From Rotaria macrura (Eukaryota > Rotifera > Eurotatoria > Philodinida > Philodinidae): DNA of 64,000 nt. The position numbers and the translations under genes were made by a program. This document shows, in pieces, positions 28,701-40,953 of this stretch; position 1 is the first letter of the stretch; each line of letters opens with the position of its first letter. The stretch is from assembly GCA_900239685.1 (NCBI GenBank), contig OENT01000034.1, positions 234,415 through 298,414 on the forward strand. Reading direction: 5' to 3'. The notes under the pieces were generated by a model, which was not told where the DNA came from, made no database searches, and was given only the letters and a program-made list of their open reading frames with translations.

Positions 28701-30063
28701 TAATTTATAAATAGTGTCTGGCCATGCTCGATCTTCGAGGTAATCGAATTACAGATCAAGGAGCATTTTACCTCGCTGGTACTATGATAAAAAATACGGG
28801 AGTAAGCCATTAACAATCCTTTTTTTCCTATTTCTGATGCCGGGACTTGAGATTTAGGTGCTCACAACAATAAACCTTAGATCTAACGAAATCGAATTCA
28901 CCGGGGCAAAGTATCTGGCCGATGCTTTAACAAACAACAAGGTAGAGATGCACGAATCACTATTTATTATCTCTATCGTCTAAAAACAATTGCATGTAGA
29001 TACTGACTTTTCTACATCTTGGATCGAATGGAATTAAAATATCAGGAGCAAAGGATTTATCAAAAGCTCTCATACAAAACACAGTAAAATACAAGTTTCA
29101 TATTTCTTCTTGTGTTCTTAAATTTTATTCCTCACATAGACACTCACGGCTCTTAATCTTGATCATAATGAAATCGGAGACTCTGGTGTAAGATACCTTG
29201 CTGATTTTCTCACAAAAAACAGAGTAATAAACTGTCAATACTAGTTTCTTCATCATGTCAATTATCATTGTTGACACAGATACTCACTACACTTAGCCTT
29301 GACAACAATGGAATTGGAGATAATGGGATGCAGTTCCTGGCAAAGGCTCTTAAAAGCAATAGGGTAAAGTAAAAATTTGTTCCCCAGTTGAGAAAAACCA
29401 AGTCGCAATGTTTACAGAACATAGAAACGAGCATGAAAAGGCGATCTTTTAAGCATATAAATGTGCTAGATTTCATCAGACGCACGTCACTCATAGTTTC
29501 GCACAATCGAAATTTTCGAAACACTTTTTGAACAGTACATAATGTTAAGAATTATTAACTCCAAACATATTCGTTTTCTAAAACATTCAATATCCGAGTC
29601 GATTCGTTCATATTCTTTTAACCTCATTGGGACTATACATTCTCGTCATTTAAACACTTCAGTTTTTTTCTTCGTAGACATTGACAACACTCAGCCTTGA
29701 AAATAATCTTATTGGAGATCCAGGTGCACAAAATCTTGCCAATGCTCTTTCTGACAATATTGTAATGCACTATTATACAATTTAACTTGTCTTTGTTAAG
29801 TTTTATTGTTAACATAGACACTTGCTACAATTCACTTTGGCAATAGTGGAATAGGATTGAAAGGAATACAAGATCTTGCGGAAGTTGCTACAAAGAACAC
29901 AGTAGAAATTGTAGTCTGCTCGTTTTCGTATTATTCATGCTCATTCTTCATACAGGCACTGACCATAATCACACTGCGATGTAGTCACATCGAAGAGGAA
30001 GAACGTCGACTACTGATGGAACTGTTAAAAGAAAATACAAAGCTGAAAATGTCTTGGTGGTAG
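25764..30063 (+). CDS. F-box protein with 17 ribonuclease-inhibitor-type LRRs, one repeat per exon
   Basis: Exon 1 (25764-25916, 51 aa, ends in phase 0) carries an F-box-like motif, LPIELIYRILDNI, which in known proteins binds Skp1 of an SCF ubiquitin ligase. Seventeen LRR exons follow, starting at 27457, 27596, 27738, 27876, 28019, 28158, 28300, 28439, 28577, 28715, 28858, 29000, 29140, 29280, 29678, 29818 and 29956. The first sixteen are 84 nt (28 aa) in phase 0; the tenth must be 87 nt to reach a GT donor. Each follows the pattern TLxxLxLxxNxIxxxGAxxLAxALxxN. The last ends at TAG 30061-30063. Introns are mostly about 50-60 nt, with exceptions of 314 nt (29364-29677) and 1,540 nt after the F-box exon. 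The product would be about 535 aa and probably cytosolic, with LRRs as the target-binding surface. Substrate unknown. The F-box to LRR splice is in frame but inferred; the LRR part could instead be a separate gene. Confidence 0.75.
25917..27456 (+). other. Long interval between F-box exon and first LRR exon
   Basis: Read here as one 1,540-nt intron, from the GTATTG donor after the codons for RYQ to the CAATAG acceptor at 27456. I found no further LRR exon in it. The F-box frame stays open past the donor to 26099, but the translation loses any LRR or F-box character. It could hold inserted DNA or exons too diverged to see. Confidence 0.5.
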
Positions 30064-31691
30064 TAGATAATTTGTTATTGAACTAGATCCGTTCGCACAT
30101 GTTTACATGATTCTCTCGTTGAATGTCAATATTGGATTTCATAAGTTGAGAAATATAGTCGAATTTATCTTGCTTATGAATCTCTCTCCACGATGCGACT
30201 CTATCGTCCGGGAAGAGGTTCAGAGAATTGTAACTAAATAGAATTCTCAAAGGTTTTTTTTTTATGTATAATCCGTAAAAGTTACGTTTATGATACCAAT
30301 TTTTCATCAGTTGTATCATGAGTTTATTGAAAGAGACAAGTTATGACTGTTTAAATATAGAGTGTATTAAACTAATGAATATGTGGTGTTGACTGTTGTA
30401 GTTATGCGATTATTTCAATACGAACTCCATGAAGAACGTAAGAAGTATGACATTTTTAGAATCTCCTTTTAATTAAACATAGTATGTAATCTTTTTTATT
30501 ATGGTAGCCCGTTTTAGCATCAAAAGTTTATCAATTATGTGCGTTCTTTACGTTCATCAGAAAGCTGATTAATTTGATCTTTTAGTAAGATTATTGGTTT
30601 TTGTTTTAATAACTTCTTGAGTGTCTCTTACTATATGGTAATTATCTTCTTTCATTTCAAATTATTTTGTCACATTATAATTTCAAATCGTGGGATATTT
30701 TCATTAAAACAAAAGTAAACCAAGAATGATTAGATCATAAGTAATGAAAACAAATATTGAACTACTGTTGAAAGTAAAACCATCATTAATACACGAAGTT
30801 TCTTTAAAAACAGATATCATCAATATGTAGACATTACCGAGATCGAAAACTCAGACGTATGATCTTAAACATCAAATATGATCGTACAAAAAAAATCGTT
30901 GCCACAGAAATTTTACATCCATTCGTATTGTAAGATTCTTGTAGGAAAGCATACTTGTATCGGATTTCCCATAATCTTACAAGATGCTACTATCTGCTTT
31001 TTTTACCAGGGTGCACCTACTTCTCAGTTTTCTTCACTGAAAATAGACTTAAAATCAATTTAATATCTGCATCCAAGCTTCAGATTGGAACAACAATTGT
31101 GCTGATCATTTCAAAACAATCCTACCTTTAGAATTGACGGTGCTAATATAATAATGGCGCGTTATTCACATCCTTTCGTAGCTATGTACAAAACTAAAAG
31201 CAGCATGTTTAAACATATGTGTAAAGCTTAGGGATTTACAATCTTGAAATCGACAAGTTTTGACATGTAGATATTGATGAAGCAAAGAGAAAACAATCAT
31301 GATCTTGTGACATTTCACAAAAATTCTGTAACACGTTACCTTTTGATTAGTTTTATTTTAGAAAACAATTTATTAGCAGTTAAAAAAACTTATTTCGTCA
31401 AACACTAAACATTAACATGAAGAGAAAAAAAACACCAAACAAGCTTTACTTGATTAAAAACATATTTAAAAACTAGAATCTATTTTCTATATTATTTTCA
31501 TTTCTAGTTTGTTCCATTTCTATGTGAATAATAATATCTGTAGTATTCTTTATTTAATTAAAAACAAACTAATCTAATTATTTGTCTTTCTAATTCTTGG
31601 TGATAAAAGCGATCAGGTAAGTTTTAAAATTGAGGAAAAAAAACACCTCTATTGCTTGGTTAGTATTGAGAATGAAACAACATCAGCATGC
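30064..31691. other. Intergenic, between convergent genes
   Basis: A 1.6-kb AT-rich interval between the 3' ends of the F-box/LRR gene (plus) and peroxidasin (minus). Short open frames at 30083-30319 and 30878-31063 show no recognisable domain. Confidence 0.6.
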
Positions 31692-34600
31692 TTAACAGAC
31701 AACTTCACATAGACTTGTTGCATCCTGAAATCGAAGCATACATTTAAGAAGAATTAAATCAATCGAATGATTTTACTTTGCATCGACAAACAAGACATGT
31801 ATGAACATGCCATTTTGTACCATTTTCATGTAATTTTCTTGTATTTTGATCATAACAATGTGTACCAGTCGTTAAACGCTTATCGAAAGTTGCAAACTAT
31901 GAATCAATGAAAAAAATAATTTAATCAATTGAATCAATGAAATTAATTATTCTCACTTTTTGTAAGACTTCATCAACTTGTTGACGTAGTTTTTCTAATT
32001 CTAATTTATCATCATTTGTTATTGTTTGTTCATCTGTATCGTCGTCTTGTTTTTCTTCATTTAGAATTTCACGTTTTTGTCTTACACTTGTTGTACTGGT
32101 TGTCGATGGTTCGTAATTAGGAAATGGATCATATGTAAGTATAGCTGGAATATTGCAAACTAAAAACAATAGAATAGACGTTAGTTTTTGTTTCTAAATG
32201 AATCATACGAAAACAAAGTGAAGCAAAGAAACTAAATTAAATAGTTAGACCTGCATTAGGTCCAGCCATATTTTCATTACAACATCCGCGCCACGGTTCA
32301 AGGTCAACATCGTCTATGCGTGAACATGATACATAATCACGTGGATAGAGTGCATTTAAAAATACATTTCGTGGTATTTGTTCAATACGATCTCCATTTT
32401 CGCAAAGTACTTTAGCTAATGAAGTTTTTTGTAATGAATTCATTTGTTGTGGTGTAAAAATTCCAGGTTTTTCATGCCAATATCTAAAATATAGACATAT
32501 ATGAATGTTTCTATTGTTAGTTTCATAATTCAAAATAAATAAACATCTTTTACCTATCGCCATCTCGAAGTGCTTTGAATTGTTTAACAATTAAACAACG
32601 AAAAAGTGGTCCAACTTTAGCACCAGGTAAATTATCTTCTAGTATTCCACCAACCCAAACATCAATGTTATCAACATGCTTATAAACATCACGTAACGTA
32701 CGACGTGTTTGTTCATCTTTTATATCATAACGTAGATCATCGAAATCATTGATTTCGTTCGGTGTTAAATTACAAAATTTACGCCAAGCTGTATATGTTT
32801 GTAAACCATGATCACGACTACGTTGAATATTTGCTGCTGCTAAATCAAGTGATATAGCACGTGTGACATGAAATAAACGTTCAGTTAATTCAACATTCAG
32901 TATTTGTTGAGGTAGTTTGATTTTAGCCGGTACACCGAACATACCGCGTAGTAGTGGATCAATACCACCTTGTTCTTTAACACGCCATGGAGAAAAGAAT
33001 GCATCACGAAGAAGAAGATTGCCTTCAGGTATAGGTTCCAGACTTGAATTTAAACGATAAAATACTGGATTAATCAAACCATGACCAAAACTTAATGACA
33101 AGAAAAATAGTACAGTTATGATTTTCATCATCAAATCTACTCTACATACCGAAATGCAGCTGTAGCAAAAACATTGGATATCGTTGGATTGACATTACGA
33201 TTGTACGTTTTATACGATCCAAGTATATTCATACCTTCATCACCGATAATAAATGGTAACCAATGTTTATATGTTATTATCTGTAGTTGTGCTTCGATAA
33301 TTTTTCGTGTCTCTTGATAAACTTGTTCATCAGACCAATTCGGATTCATGGAACCAAGTTTTTTAGCTAAACGATTATGTTGTCGTACCCAAACTGTATG
33401 CATGGCAATTAGAGCAACTTGTTCATTGACTCGATGATCTGGGTTTTTTTTTGAAAAAAGAAATGTAATATTACATTGAAAGATAACTTTGTATCTAATA
33501 TACCTCCAGCAAGAAAACAGCCGATTTGTGATGCTTGTCGATCACGTTGACAATCAACGGGTGTATCAGTACTGAATGGAAGTAATCCTTTAGGATACTG
33601 AGGCGTACTTTGAAAAACAAATGCATAACATATGAGAATAATGAATGCATGTTTTATTTTATCAAATCAATTTACCTATGAATTCTGAGAAGACCTACAC
33701 CAGAGCTACGTTCTCTTAAATCCCAAGCATCTTGAATGGTTGAACCATAAATATTGGATGCATCGAAAAATGATGTTAACGAATTGATTTGTTCACGGCG
33801 ATATGGTAAATGAAGAAATGATGTTTCACCACTTAAACATATGGCAGCTGATCGTACAAATTCGAGACATGAACCACGTTCTTCACGTAAATGATCATCA
33901 TCAGGAACACGTATAGGATAACATGGTGGTTCAAATGAGCATGATGATATACAACGAAGACTATCCGAAAAGCGCGTATTACTTGTTGCTTGTACTGTCA
34001 ATGACATATCATGATCTATATATATATATATATTTACATATAGATGTGTTTTTTTTTCATTATTGTGAGAAAAGAAACAGAGAAACGAAATATATTCAAT
34101 GATGTTTGTGTTACCTTGAAATTGTCCCCATTGCATAAGCATGTGAGAAAAAGCTGGATCAGGTGTAATAGTTTTTGTTGCTATCAATCGGGAAGATACT
34201 TCACGTGCCGATGGTAATCGATAACCATTGTATAATGTACTTTCGTTCCAACCACGTGGTGTATTAAAACCATTTTCATATTGTGCATGTAACCAACGTG
34301 TTAATGCAGTAAGGGAAGCACCCCAAAATGGATTTCTTAAATTATTACATGTTCCATCGCCTGTGCGATATGCCAAACATTTCTCATTACAATGAGATTT
34401 CAACTGATGCATGACACAACCAGATACAAGTGCAAGACGTTCTAATTGTCGAGCTGTCAGTACATGATCAGGTCGAAAATCTATATAAAAACGTTGATGG
34501 ATGTATTTATTGGTTTCGCTTCTGAATTATTTACCATTAGCACGTATTTCTTTTCTTGCGTAATCATTTGGAAATGTTATATTGTCTACATAACGATGAA

Positions 34601-36112
34601 CAAGATCAAGTGCTCGTTCAAAAATATCTTCTGTTTTAGCCAATGTCAATTGCAATGGTTTAGGAAATTTCATTAATGACATTAAATCTCCTGGTGTTCG
34701 CGGTCGACGACGATCTTGCAAATGACGAATAGTTTCAGCAACAGCACGATTAACTTCGCTCGAAGCTTGTTGAACAAGACGATCAATAAGTTCATCAGTT
34801 ATTTGATTATCATCTTTTAGAAGAATATATATGTATTAGTTTTGTAATTTAAAATAAAATAAATTAACTAATATTTTATTTCAAACTTACTAACAACAGT
34901 TACCCAAAATGAATGAACTTCGGTTGCAGCATAATTCGATGCTTTACATGTGTAATAACCTGACTGATTAGCAGCAACATGTGGAAGTAAAAGTGATCCA
35001 TCTTCTTTTAATACATATGAAACACTATATCGAACAGGATAGCTATCTCGATACCATTCGATTTTCGGCTGTGGATCTCCAGTTGCTGTACATTCAAGTT
35101 CAACGGATGCACCATCATAAGTTGTTATATTTGGCATACGCCGTGAAAACAACGGTGGTACTATTTAGAATAGAAACTAACAAAAGACAATAAATCGATA
35201 AGAAAAACGTTTTACTAGGATCTTGTATGCGAACATCAGTTGCTGCTTGGATACGTCGAAGAGAATTTTCTACTGTACATGTGTAAACACCTGCATCATC
35301 ACTTCGTAATTGATTGATCTGTAAGATTTGATCATCGTCGAGTAGACGCATGCGATGTGATGATCGAATGTTAATATCTATTTTTATAATGGATTGTAAG
35401 ATAGTAAAGAAAACTTTATGTATAAATACGTACGAGATTTATGCCATGTAATACGAGGTTTAGGATTTCCCCGAACGCGACATTGTAATTCCATAGATGA
35501 ATTCTTCAAGCCAACACGATACGTATCCGGCAATGATGTGAATCGAGGAGTAACTTTATATAAGATTAAAACTATATAATTAAAAACAAGGAAATGAAGA
35601 AATTATTAGTTGTGTTACACAGAACAGTTAAATTTGCTGATGCTGTTCTCATTTCCACTGCGTTCCGTATAGAACATCCATATGTTGCTTGATCACTTTC
35701 GTCAACATTCGTAATTTGAAGATATTCACTTGTTATTATATGTTTTGAACTTACACGTATCGGTGTATCATTCTAGGAAAGGGTAAAATAATTTCTAATA
35801 TTAATCTATGTTTGCTTAGTTTGAACAGATAACGATGTACTTTAGACCATATTATTGGACTTGCTGATGAACTACAGTAGAGTATTGCATTTTTACCTAT
35901 GGAAACTTGTGATGATTGTGGTCGATGAAGAAATACAAGTGGCTCTATATAATTATCTTACATGTACATTGATAATGATCGAAAAACTAAACATTACCTA
36001 TTTGTACTTGTTGCTGTGCATCATAGTCATCATAATCATCAGTGGGTGGCTGAGATTTGGCAGTAGTAAAAATTGTTAGACTGATAATTAAATAAAAATA
36101 TTTCGGAACCAT
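31692..36112 (-). CDS. pxdn: Peroxidasin-like secreted haem peroxidase (Ig-peroxidase-VWC, no LRRs)
   Basis: Peroxidasin is a basement-membrane peroxidase that makes hypobromous acid and forms sulfilimine cross-links in collagen IV. The start at 36112 gives a signal peptide and a short acidic stretch (DDYDDYD). Three Ig domains follow (about 35980-35640, 35550-35220, 35160-34880). The animal haem-peroxidase domain (about 34800-32250) has QWGQFQDHDM with the distal histidine, the calcium-loop region, DASNVYGS-like DASNIYGS, FGHGLINP with the proximal histidine, and the conserved GGIDPLLRG, NIQRSRDHG and LRDGDR blocks. A helical segment (KLELEKLRQQVDEVL) aligns with the peroxidasin trimerisation region. 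A short VWC-like module comes next, with CRCK, a final exon and TAA at 31692-31694. All residues needed for haem binding appear present. Unlike vertebrate, fly and nematode peroxidasins it has no N-terminal LRR block and three rather than four Ig domains, and the VWC module is short. Confidence 0.93.
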
Positions 36113-36875
36113 ATTTCCTGTTCCCTTGCAGCAAAACAAAGAAGAAAAATAAACTAATAGAGCAAGTACAAATAGGGTAATTATGAGTTGTAGCTATAGT
36201 TCTAAGTTATCATATGACAGTTAGCAGTAGACGAAGATGTGGAAAAAAAGCAGCTTATATCCTCCTTACTACAACGTATATCATTCTTCTGTTTCATAGA
36301 TAACAAGTAAGCAATATTGGTAATCTATATGTAGGTTGGATAACTGAGCATAAATACATAAATGTCCATTTTTTCTTGGGCAAAGAAAAAAAAAGTCGAA
36401 GACAGATAATTAATGTTAGTATCAAAGATCGAACAGCTGATGCTAATATCTCATGAGTGAAGATAGATTTAGCTAATGGCAATACGAAAATTATCTTTGG
36501 TTACATATTGATGATGATTGATATTGTATAGAATAAGATTAAATACAGAACCTTTCTGTTTAGAAGCAAAGAAGAAAAACATAATAATGCTAAGCACATA
36601 AAACAAAATGAGAATCATTCGTGATGGATGCAAAAACTTTTCCTGATCTAAACATGTTACCGATTGGCAACTATCTTAATAATAGAGAAATTCATAAACA
36701 TCATAAGAAGTTCTATTTATTTTTCAAGATATTTGAACTTTACTTCTTTATTATAATTGATATCATCTTTATTCATTTGTTTAACAAGAAAGAAAAATAT
36801 ACGTATACAATGTCTGACGAAAAAAGGCCCTATATAAATCCATATCTGAGATGAAAAAAATAATTGTAGTTTAAT
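36113..36875. other. Intergenic, upstream of peroxidasin
   Basis: 763 bp between the peroxidasin start and the RFC4 stop, both on minus. It should contain the peroxidasin promoter. The open frame at 36621-36854 is low complexity and is not supported as a gene. Confidence 0.6.
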
Positions 36876-38901
36876 CTATGATCGACATAATTGATGCATC
36901 ACGGTACAAAGAAAATCCATGATTTGTAAATATTCATCAGCACCGTCAAGTAAACATCCATCAACAATCTAATACACATACAAAAATATTTTATTGACAA
37001 ATATATTTTTCGTTTATGAACTTCATCTTACAGCTGCTTTTTCAAAAATAATTGCTTTTTGTTCATTGCCTAATGCCATTTGCCTTAAGATATAATCATG
37101 CAATTGTAATAATAATTGATGAGCTGCATAACCTTCCAATAAAACATTCTAGGACAAAAGAAATAAGAAAAAAAAAAGAATTTATATATATATATATATT
37201 CTCAATCAGAAAAAAAGTAAATTAATTATCACATCTTTTTCTTTTATTCTACCTTAACTGTTGTTGCTAATTTTTCATATGAACTTGAATGACATACTTG
37301 ATAAAGATTCTCAATAACATTGTCCGAAACAATCTAAAAATAGATAGATGCATCAATTAGTTTTTCTTTTGTCTTATCTATATACGGTGATCGATTACTA
37401 CATACACCAGTTATTTCGCGTACATCAGCTACTGTTACAGTCATATTTATACGAAAACGAGCAACACTTTGTAAAAATGTAACAGCTTTACGCATATCAC
37501 CTTCAGTGCATTTGACTAATTCTGTAATTGCCTAAATACACAAAAACGAACAGATTTAAAAAAAATATATGTATTGAACGAATAACAATAACCTCTGTTT
37601 CATATTGAATATTTTCAGTATTACATATTGCTTGTAAACGTTGTTCAATTATACTATCTTTCAATGGTTTAAAACGAAATTTTGCACAACGACTTGTGAT
37701 TGGATCGATGATTCTTAAGGCAAAAGAAAAAATATTCATTAGTCATACAGGAAAATAAATATGTAAATATATTTGTATGTTTACCGACTGATATAATTAC
37801 AAATCAAACAAAATCTTGTTGTTTTAGATTCACGTTCCATCGTACGACGAAGAGCTGCCTAATTGAGATTGATTTCAATAATAATACAAAGAAAAAAAAA
37901 GAACATGACTTTTACTTGAGCTGCTTTCGTCATTGAATCACATTCATCCAGAATAATTAATTTAAATGGTGGACAATACATACCACTTGAATGATTGAAA
38001 TTATGACAATTAAATTTTCTCCTTTTTCTTGTCTATTTTCCTAATATCGACTTACTCGGTACGTGTTGTAATCACAGAAAATTGTGCAAACTTTTTAACT
38101 TTTTCACGTATAACATTAATACCACGTTCATCAGAAGAATTGAGTTCCATCACTCGATCACGAAATAATTGCGGTCTAAAAAGCATCTTGTAATGTAATC
38201 CCCATAGAATTAAAATAAACAACACACACTGTAGTTAACAATAAGTGATAATCAAATAAAAATTGTTTTTCTCAAACTCCAACGATGAACTATAGGTTAT
38301 ATATATATATATATTCTATTTGAGATGTACGCAAAGTATCGTCTATGATAGTCTTGACAGAGTCTGTCTGATATGTTCTTTGAGTAAGTATAGAACATGT
38401 TTAAAATCTTTGTTTAGATCGTACCTCAATTATTTATTCGATTAAACTAATGAATAAAAACATTATTTACCCAAAAAGTTCATGAGCTGCAGCAAGAATA
38501 GTACTTGTTTTGCCTGTACCTGGTGGTCCATAAAATAACAAGTTGGGAAACTAAATAAAAAGAACGAAAATTTTTCTTCTTTTTCATTTCTATCATCCAT
38601 CTAACTTACATCACTACCAGCTAAACATTTCGTTAATACTGCAACAACTTCATCTTGATATGCAACATCACTAACTTTTTTTGGTCGACTAATAATTGAC
38701 AAAGAAACAACACATGTAGATATTGATAAAAATAAAGTACAATATGAATATTTACTATTTCTCAACCCATGGAACGAGTCGATCATTTTTCGATTTATCA
38801 TCTTTAATTAAGACTCCTTTATCATCTTTTGTTGTAGTAGGTTGATTTTTCGTAAACATAACTGGTACTGTTGTCTTCTTAACAGTTGGATTTTTCGACA
38901 T
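36876..38901 (-). CDS. rfc4: Replication factor C subunit 4 (AAA+ clamp-loader subunit)
   Basis: RFC loads PCNA on primed DNA in replication and repair. The start at 38901 opens MSKNPTVKK. Then come VPWVEKYRPK, with a codon split by an intron, Walker A GPPGTGKT, the LNSSDERGI segment, Walker B LDECDSM, sensor-1 LICNYISR and the SRC arginine-finger motif SRCAKFRF. The C-terminal collar helices end near [10 protein letters not shown], and TAG lies at 36876-36878. At about 360 aa, spread over roughly ten small exons, it matches RFC4 far better than RFC2, 3 or 5, especially in the stretches around [10 protein letters not shown]-like [11 protein letters not shown] and the RKAVTFLQS helix. Walker B reads DECD where human RFC4 has DEAD. 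It heads towards two further minus-strand genes only 123 and 193 bp apart upstream. Confidence 0.95.
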
Positions 38902-39024
38902 TTTGTCAAAGAATTTATAGAAAAAAAAGAATAATCTATCTAAAATATATGATCAAAGTTTTACTCGGATAAATAAAACAAAAAAATTCAATAACAATAA
39001 TGACAATATATCATTAGGTAAAAT

Positions 39025-39783
39025 TTAATTAGATAAACGTTGTAATTCTTGTATCAATCGTTTAATACCAACTATAAAACGAACAACCTATAAATGAAGA
39101 GACGAAAAAAAACAAAACGCATTATAATAGAATTGAAAATAGTCAATCTTACTTCTGAACTTGCATTTCGAACTAATCCAATATGCATATCAAATGCTTG
39201 TTGTATACGATCACAATCTAATTCATGAAATATATTGGATAATATTTGTTTTGTATTTAAGGAAAGTTTATCTTGACACCATTCATCATGCATGCATTGA
39301 AATTTTTTATTTATATCTTCAAGAATTTTTTTCTAGAATAAACAGAATTTGACTTTTATTTAAAACAAAGAATATCGTATATCTTCTAACAGAACACACT
39401 TCAATATTTGATGATTCTTCCAATTTTTTAACTTGTCTATTGAATATTTCATCTATTTCTTCAATAGTTAATACATTAGTTGTTGCTGAAGTATCAGTAT
39501 CCAACGAATTAGATGTGGACACAGTTGTCGACGAACAAACGGGTGGTGCTGTTAAAATATTCGAAGCTAAGACACAGAGAAAAATATCATCGAAATTTAT
39601 GCAAGAAACAATCGATGAATTTCAATTCATACGATTGTTTGTTGTTGCTGTTAGATCTTGATTAGTATACGGCACACGTTTATTAAGTAAAACACGCTTT
39701 GTTGAGATATTGTCAGATAAAACTAAATTAGTTGGTGGGTCATTCCAGCCATCGATTGTAGATGATTTATTCGGTGGATTCAT
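39025..39783 (-). CDS. sra1: Steroid receptor RNA activator protein (SRA1-type)
   Basis: Predicted exons 39783-39633, 39566-39400, 39332-39153 and 39087-39025 join in frame to 186 aa. Two features identify it: an N-terminal DGWNDPP motif followed by a KRVLLNKRV block, as in vertebrate SRA1 proteins (GWNDPP and LLTKRV), and a C-terminal helical domain ending VVRFIVGIKRLIQELQR, matching the SRA1 helix with GVKRLI. The middle is a Ser/Thr-rich, low-complexity linker. In vertebrates the gene yields both a coactivator RNA and the SRAP protein, whose C-terminal five-helix domain resembles PRP18. Only the protein can be assessed here. It lies 123 bp upstream of RFC4 on the same strand. Confidence 0.82.
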
Positions 39784-39976
39784 CTGAATATGTCAAGAAA
39801 AAAGAAAACAAAAAGATCATGAAATATCAAGAATCATATTAGACTAAGCTGTTTATTTCAAAGAATGAAAAGCTAGTAGTAGTTTAAGTTGTTATACAGG
39901 AAACATGAAGGACATTAGGAAAAGGAACAAATGTTCTCTACTATAGCTTGGACAAATGGATGCACAATGTATTCAA

Positions 39977-40541
39977 TTAATCAACATTGTCTTTGTAGAA
40001 TAATTTGACGACTGAAATATTAAAAAACGAACATGAAGGAAACATGTGTAACTTAAATGTAACCTACGTTTAAGACGATCTTTGGCTTTCAAATGATTGT
40101 ACACTGTCGATGTCACTTGATAAAGAACATAGACAACTATGATACCTTGTGCGGCGAGAAGAAGTCGATCACGTGGCATCATAACCCAAGTTGGAGCAGT
40201 TTTCATACGCTAAAACGACTGATCAAAGTTATTTATGAAATTCATAGATTTTAACTAGCATTTACAAGAGCATCGATTTGTAATTCTTGAATGCGACGTA
40301 TACGATTTTCAACATATTTATCAAGTACACCTTTTGTGCGTTTGACTTGTGTCACTGTGTCAGTGTCACCTTTGAATGGTGTACGCCAAAGATTAACACC
40401 TTCCCATGGTGCAACATGAGAATCATGACCGTGGCCACCAGAAACAGCACCGTGTGATGATGAATTAGCGACAGTATGAGCACCAGCAACTGATCCTGAA
40501 CCAGTACCAACTTTACCGGAAAGAAAACGAAAGAGTGACAT
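39977..40541 (-). CDS. Small single-pass membrane protein, unidentified
   Basis: Predicted exons 40541-40266, 40209-40068 and 40011-39977 give 150 aa. The N-terminus is Gly/Ser/His-rich (SGGHGHDSHVAPW). Next is a charged helix (VKRTKGVLDKYVENRIRRI), then RMKTAPTWV, one hydrophobic segment (LLLAAQGIIVVYVLYQVTS) and a basic C-terminal tail. The size and layout suggest a mitochondrial inner-membrane subunit or other small membrane anchor, and a respiratory-chain accessory subunit is conceivable. No family signature is clear, so no function is given. The last splice is uncertain: the GTAGGT donor gives a tail ending KLFYKDNVD, while a donor 4 nt downstream gives a different short end. Confidence 0.65.
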
Positions 40542-40953
40542 TATTTGCGGTCAACGATGTTTTCTTCGATTGAATTAACACGATACAATCGAACAGTGCT
40601 TGATTGTGTAATAAAGAAAAATTTTGATTTATTTTTTTCGGTACTACCGAAACTCTAGAATATATATATATAAACATTCAATTCATTATTTGAGTAGTCT
40701 TATGCACAACAATTTGAGTCTGCTAACGAAAATTTGTCTCAGTTAATTCAATATTTATTTATCGTCCAATCGCTTTTTTTTTGTTCCTATAAAAGAACAG
40801 AAAAGCGAAACACTAATCTTTACGCTGCCAGTATCATGAAAAAAATAACCATATTTGCATAATAAGATTACAGGCGGCACATATATACATATATATATAT
40901 ATACATATACACATATACGTATTTATTGCTACAGACTTAAACATAAAGAATAA
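40542..40953. promoter_or_regulatory. Shared upstream region of two divergent genes
   Basis: 412 bp separates the start codons of the small membrane protein (minus) and the lipase (plus), so it must contain both promoters and may act bidirectionally. It includes an imperfect TA/CA repeat at about 40882-40920. No individual element can be assigned. Confidence 0.5.

Noticed and set aside
29258-29524. Minus-strand frame in the F-box/LRR gene
   Set aside because: It overlaps LRR exon 14 in antisense and runs into the 314-nt intron; no domain is recognisable.
34446-34676. Plus-strand frame within peroxidasin
   Set aside because: Shadow of the minus-strand peroxidase exons, which have clear family motifs.
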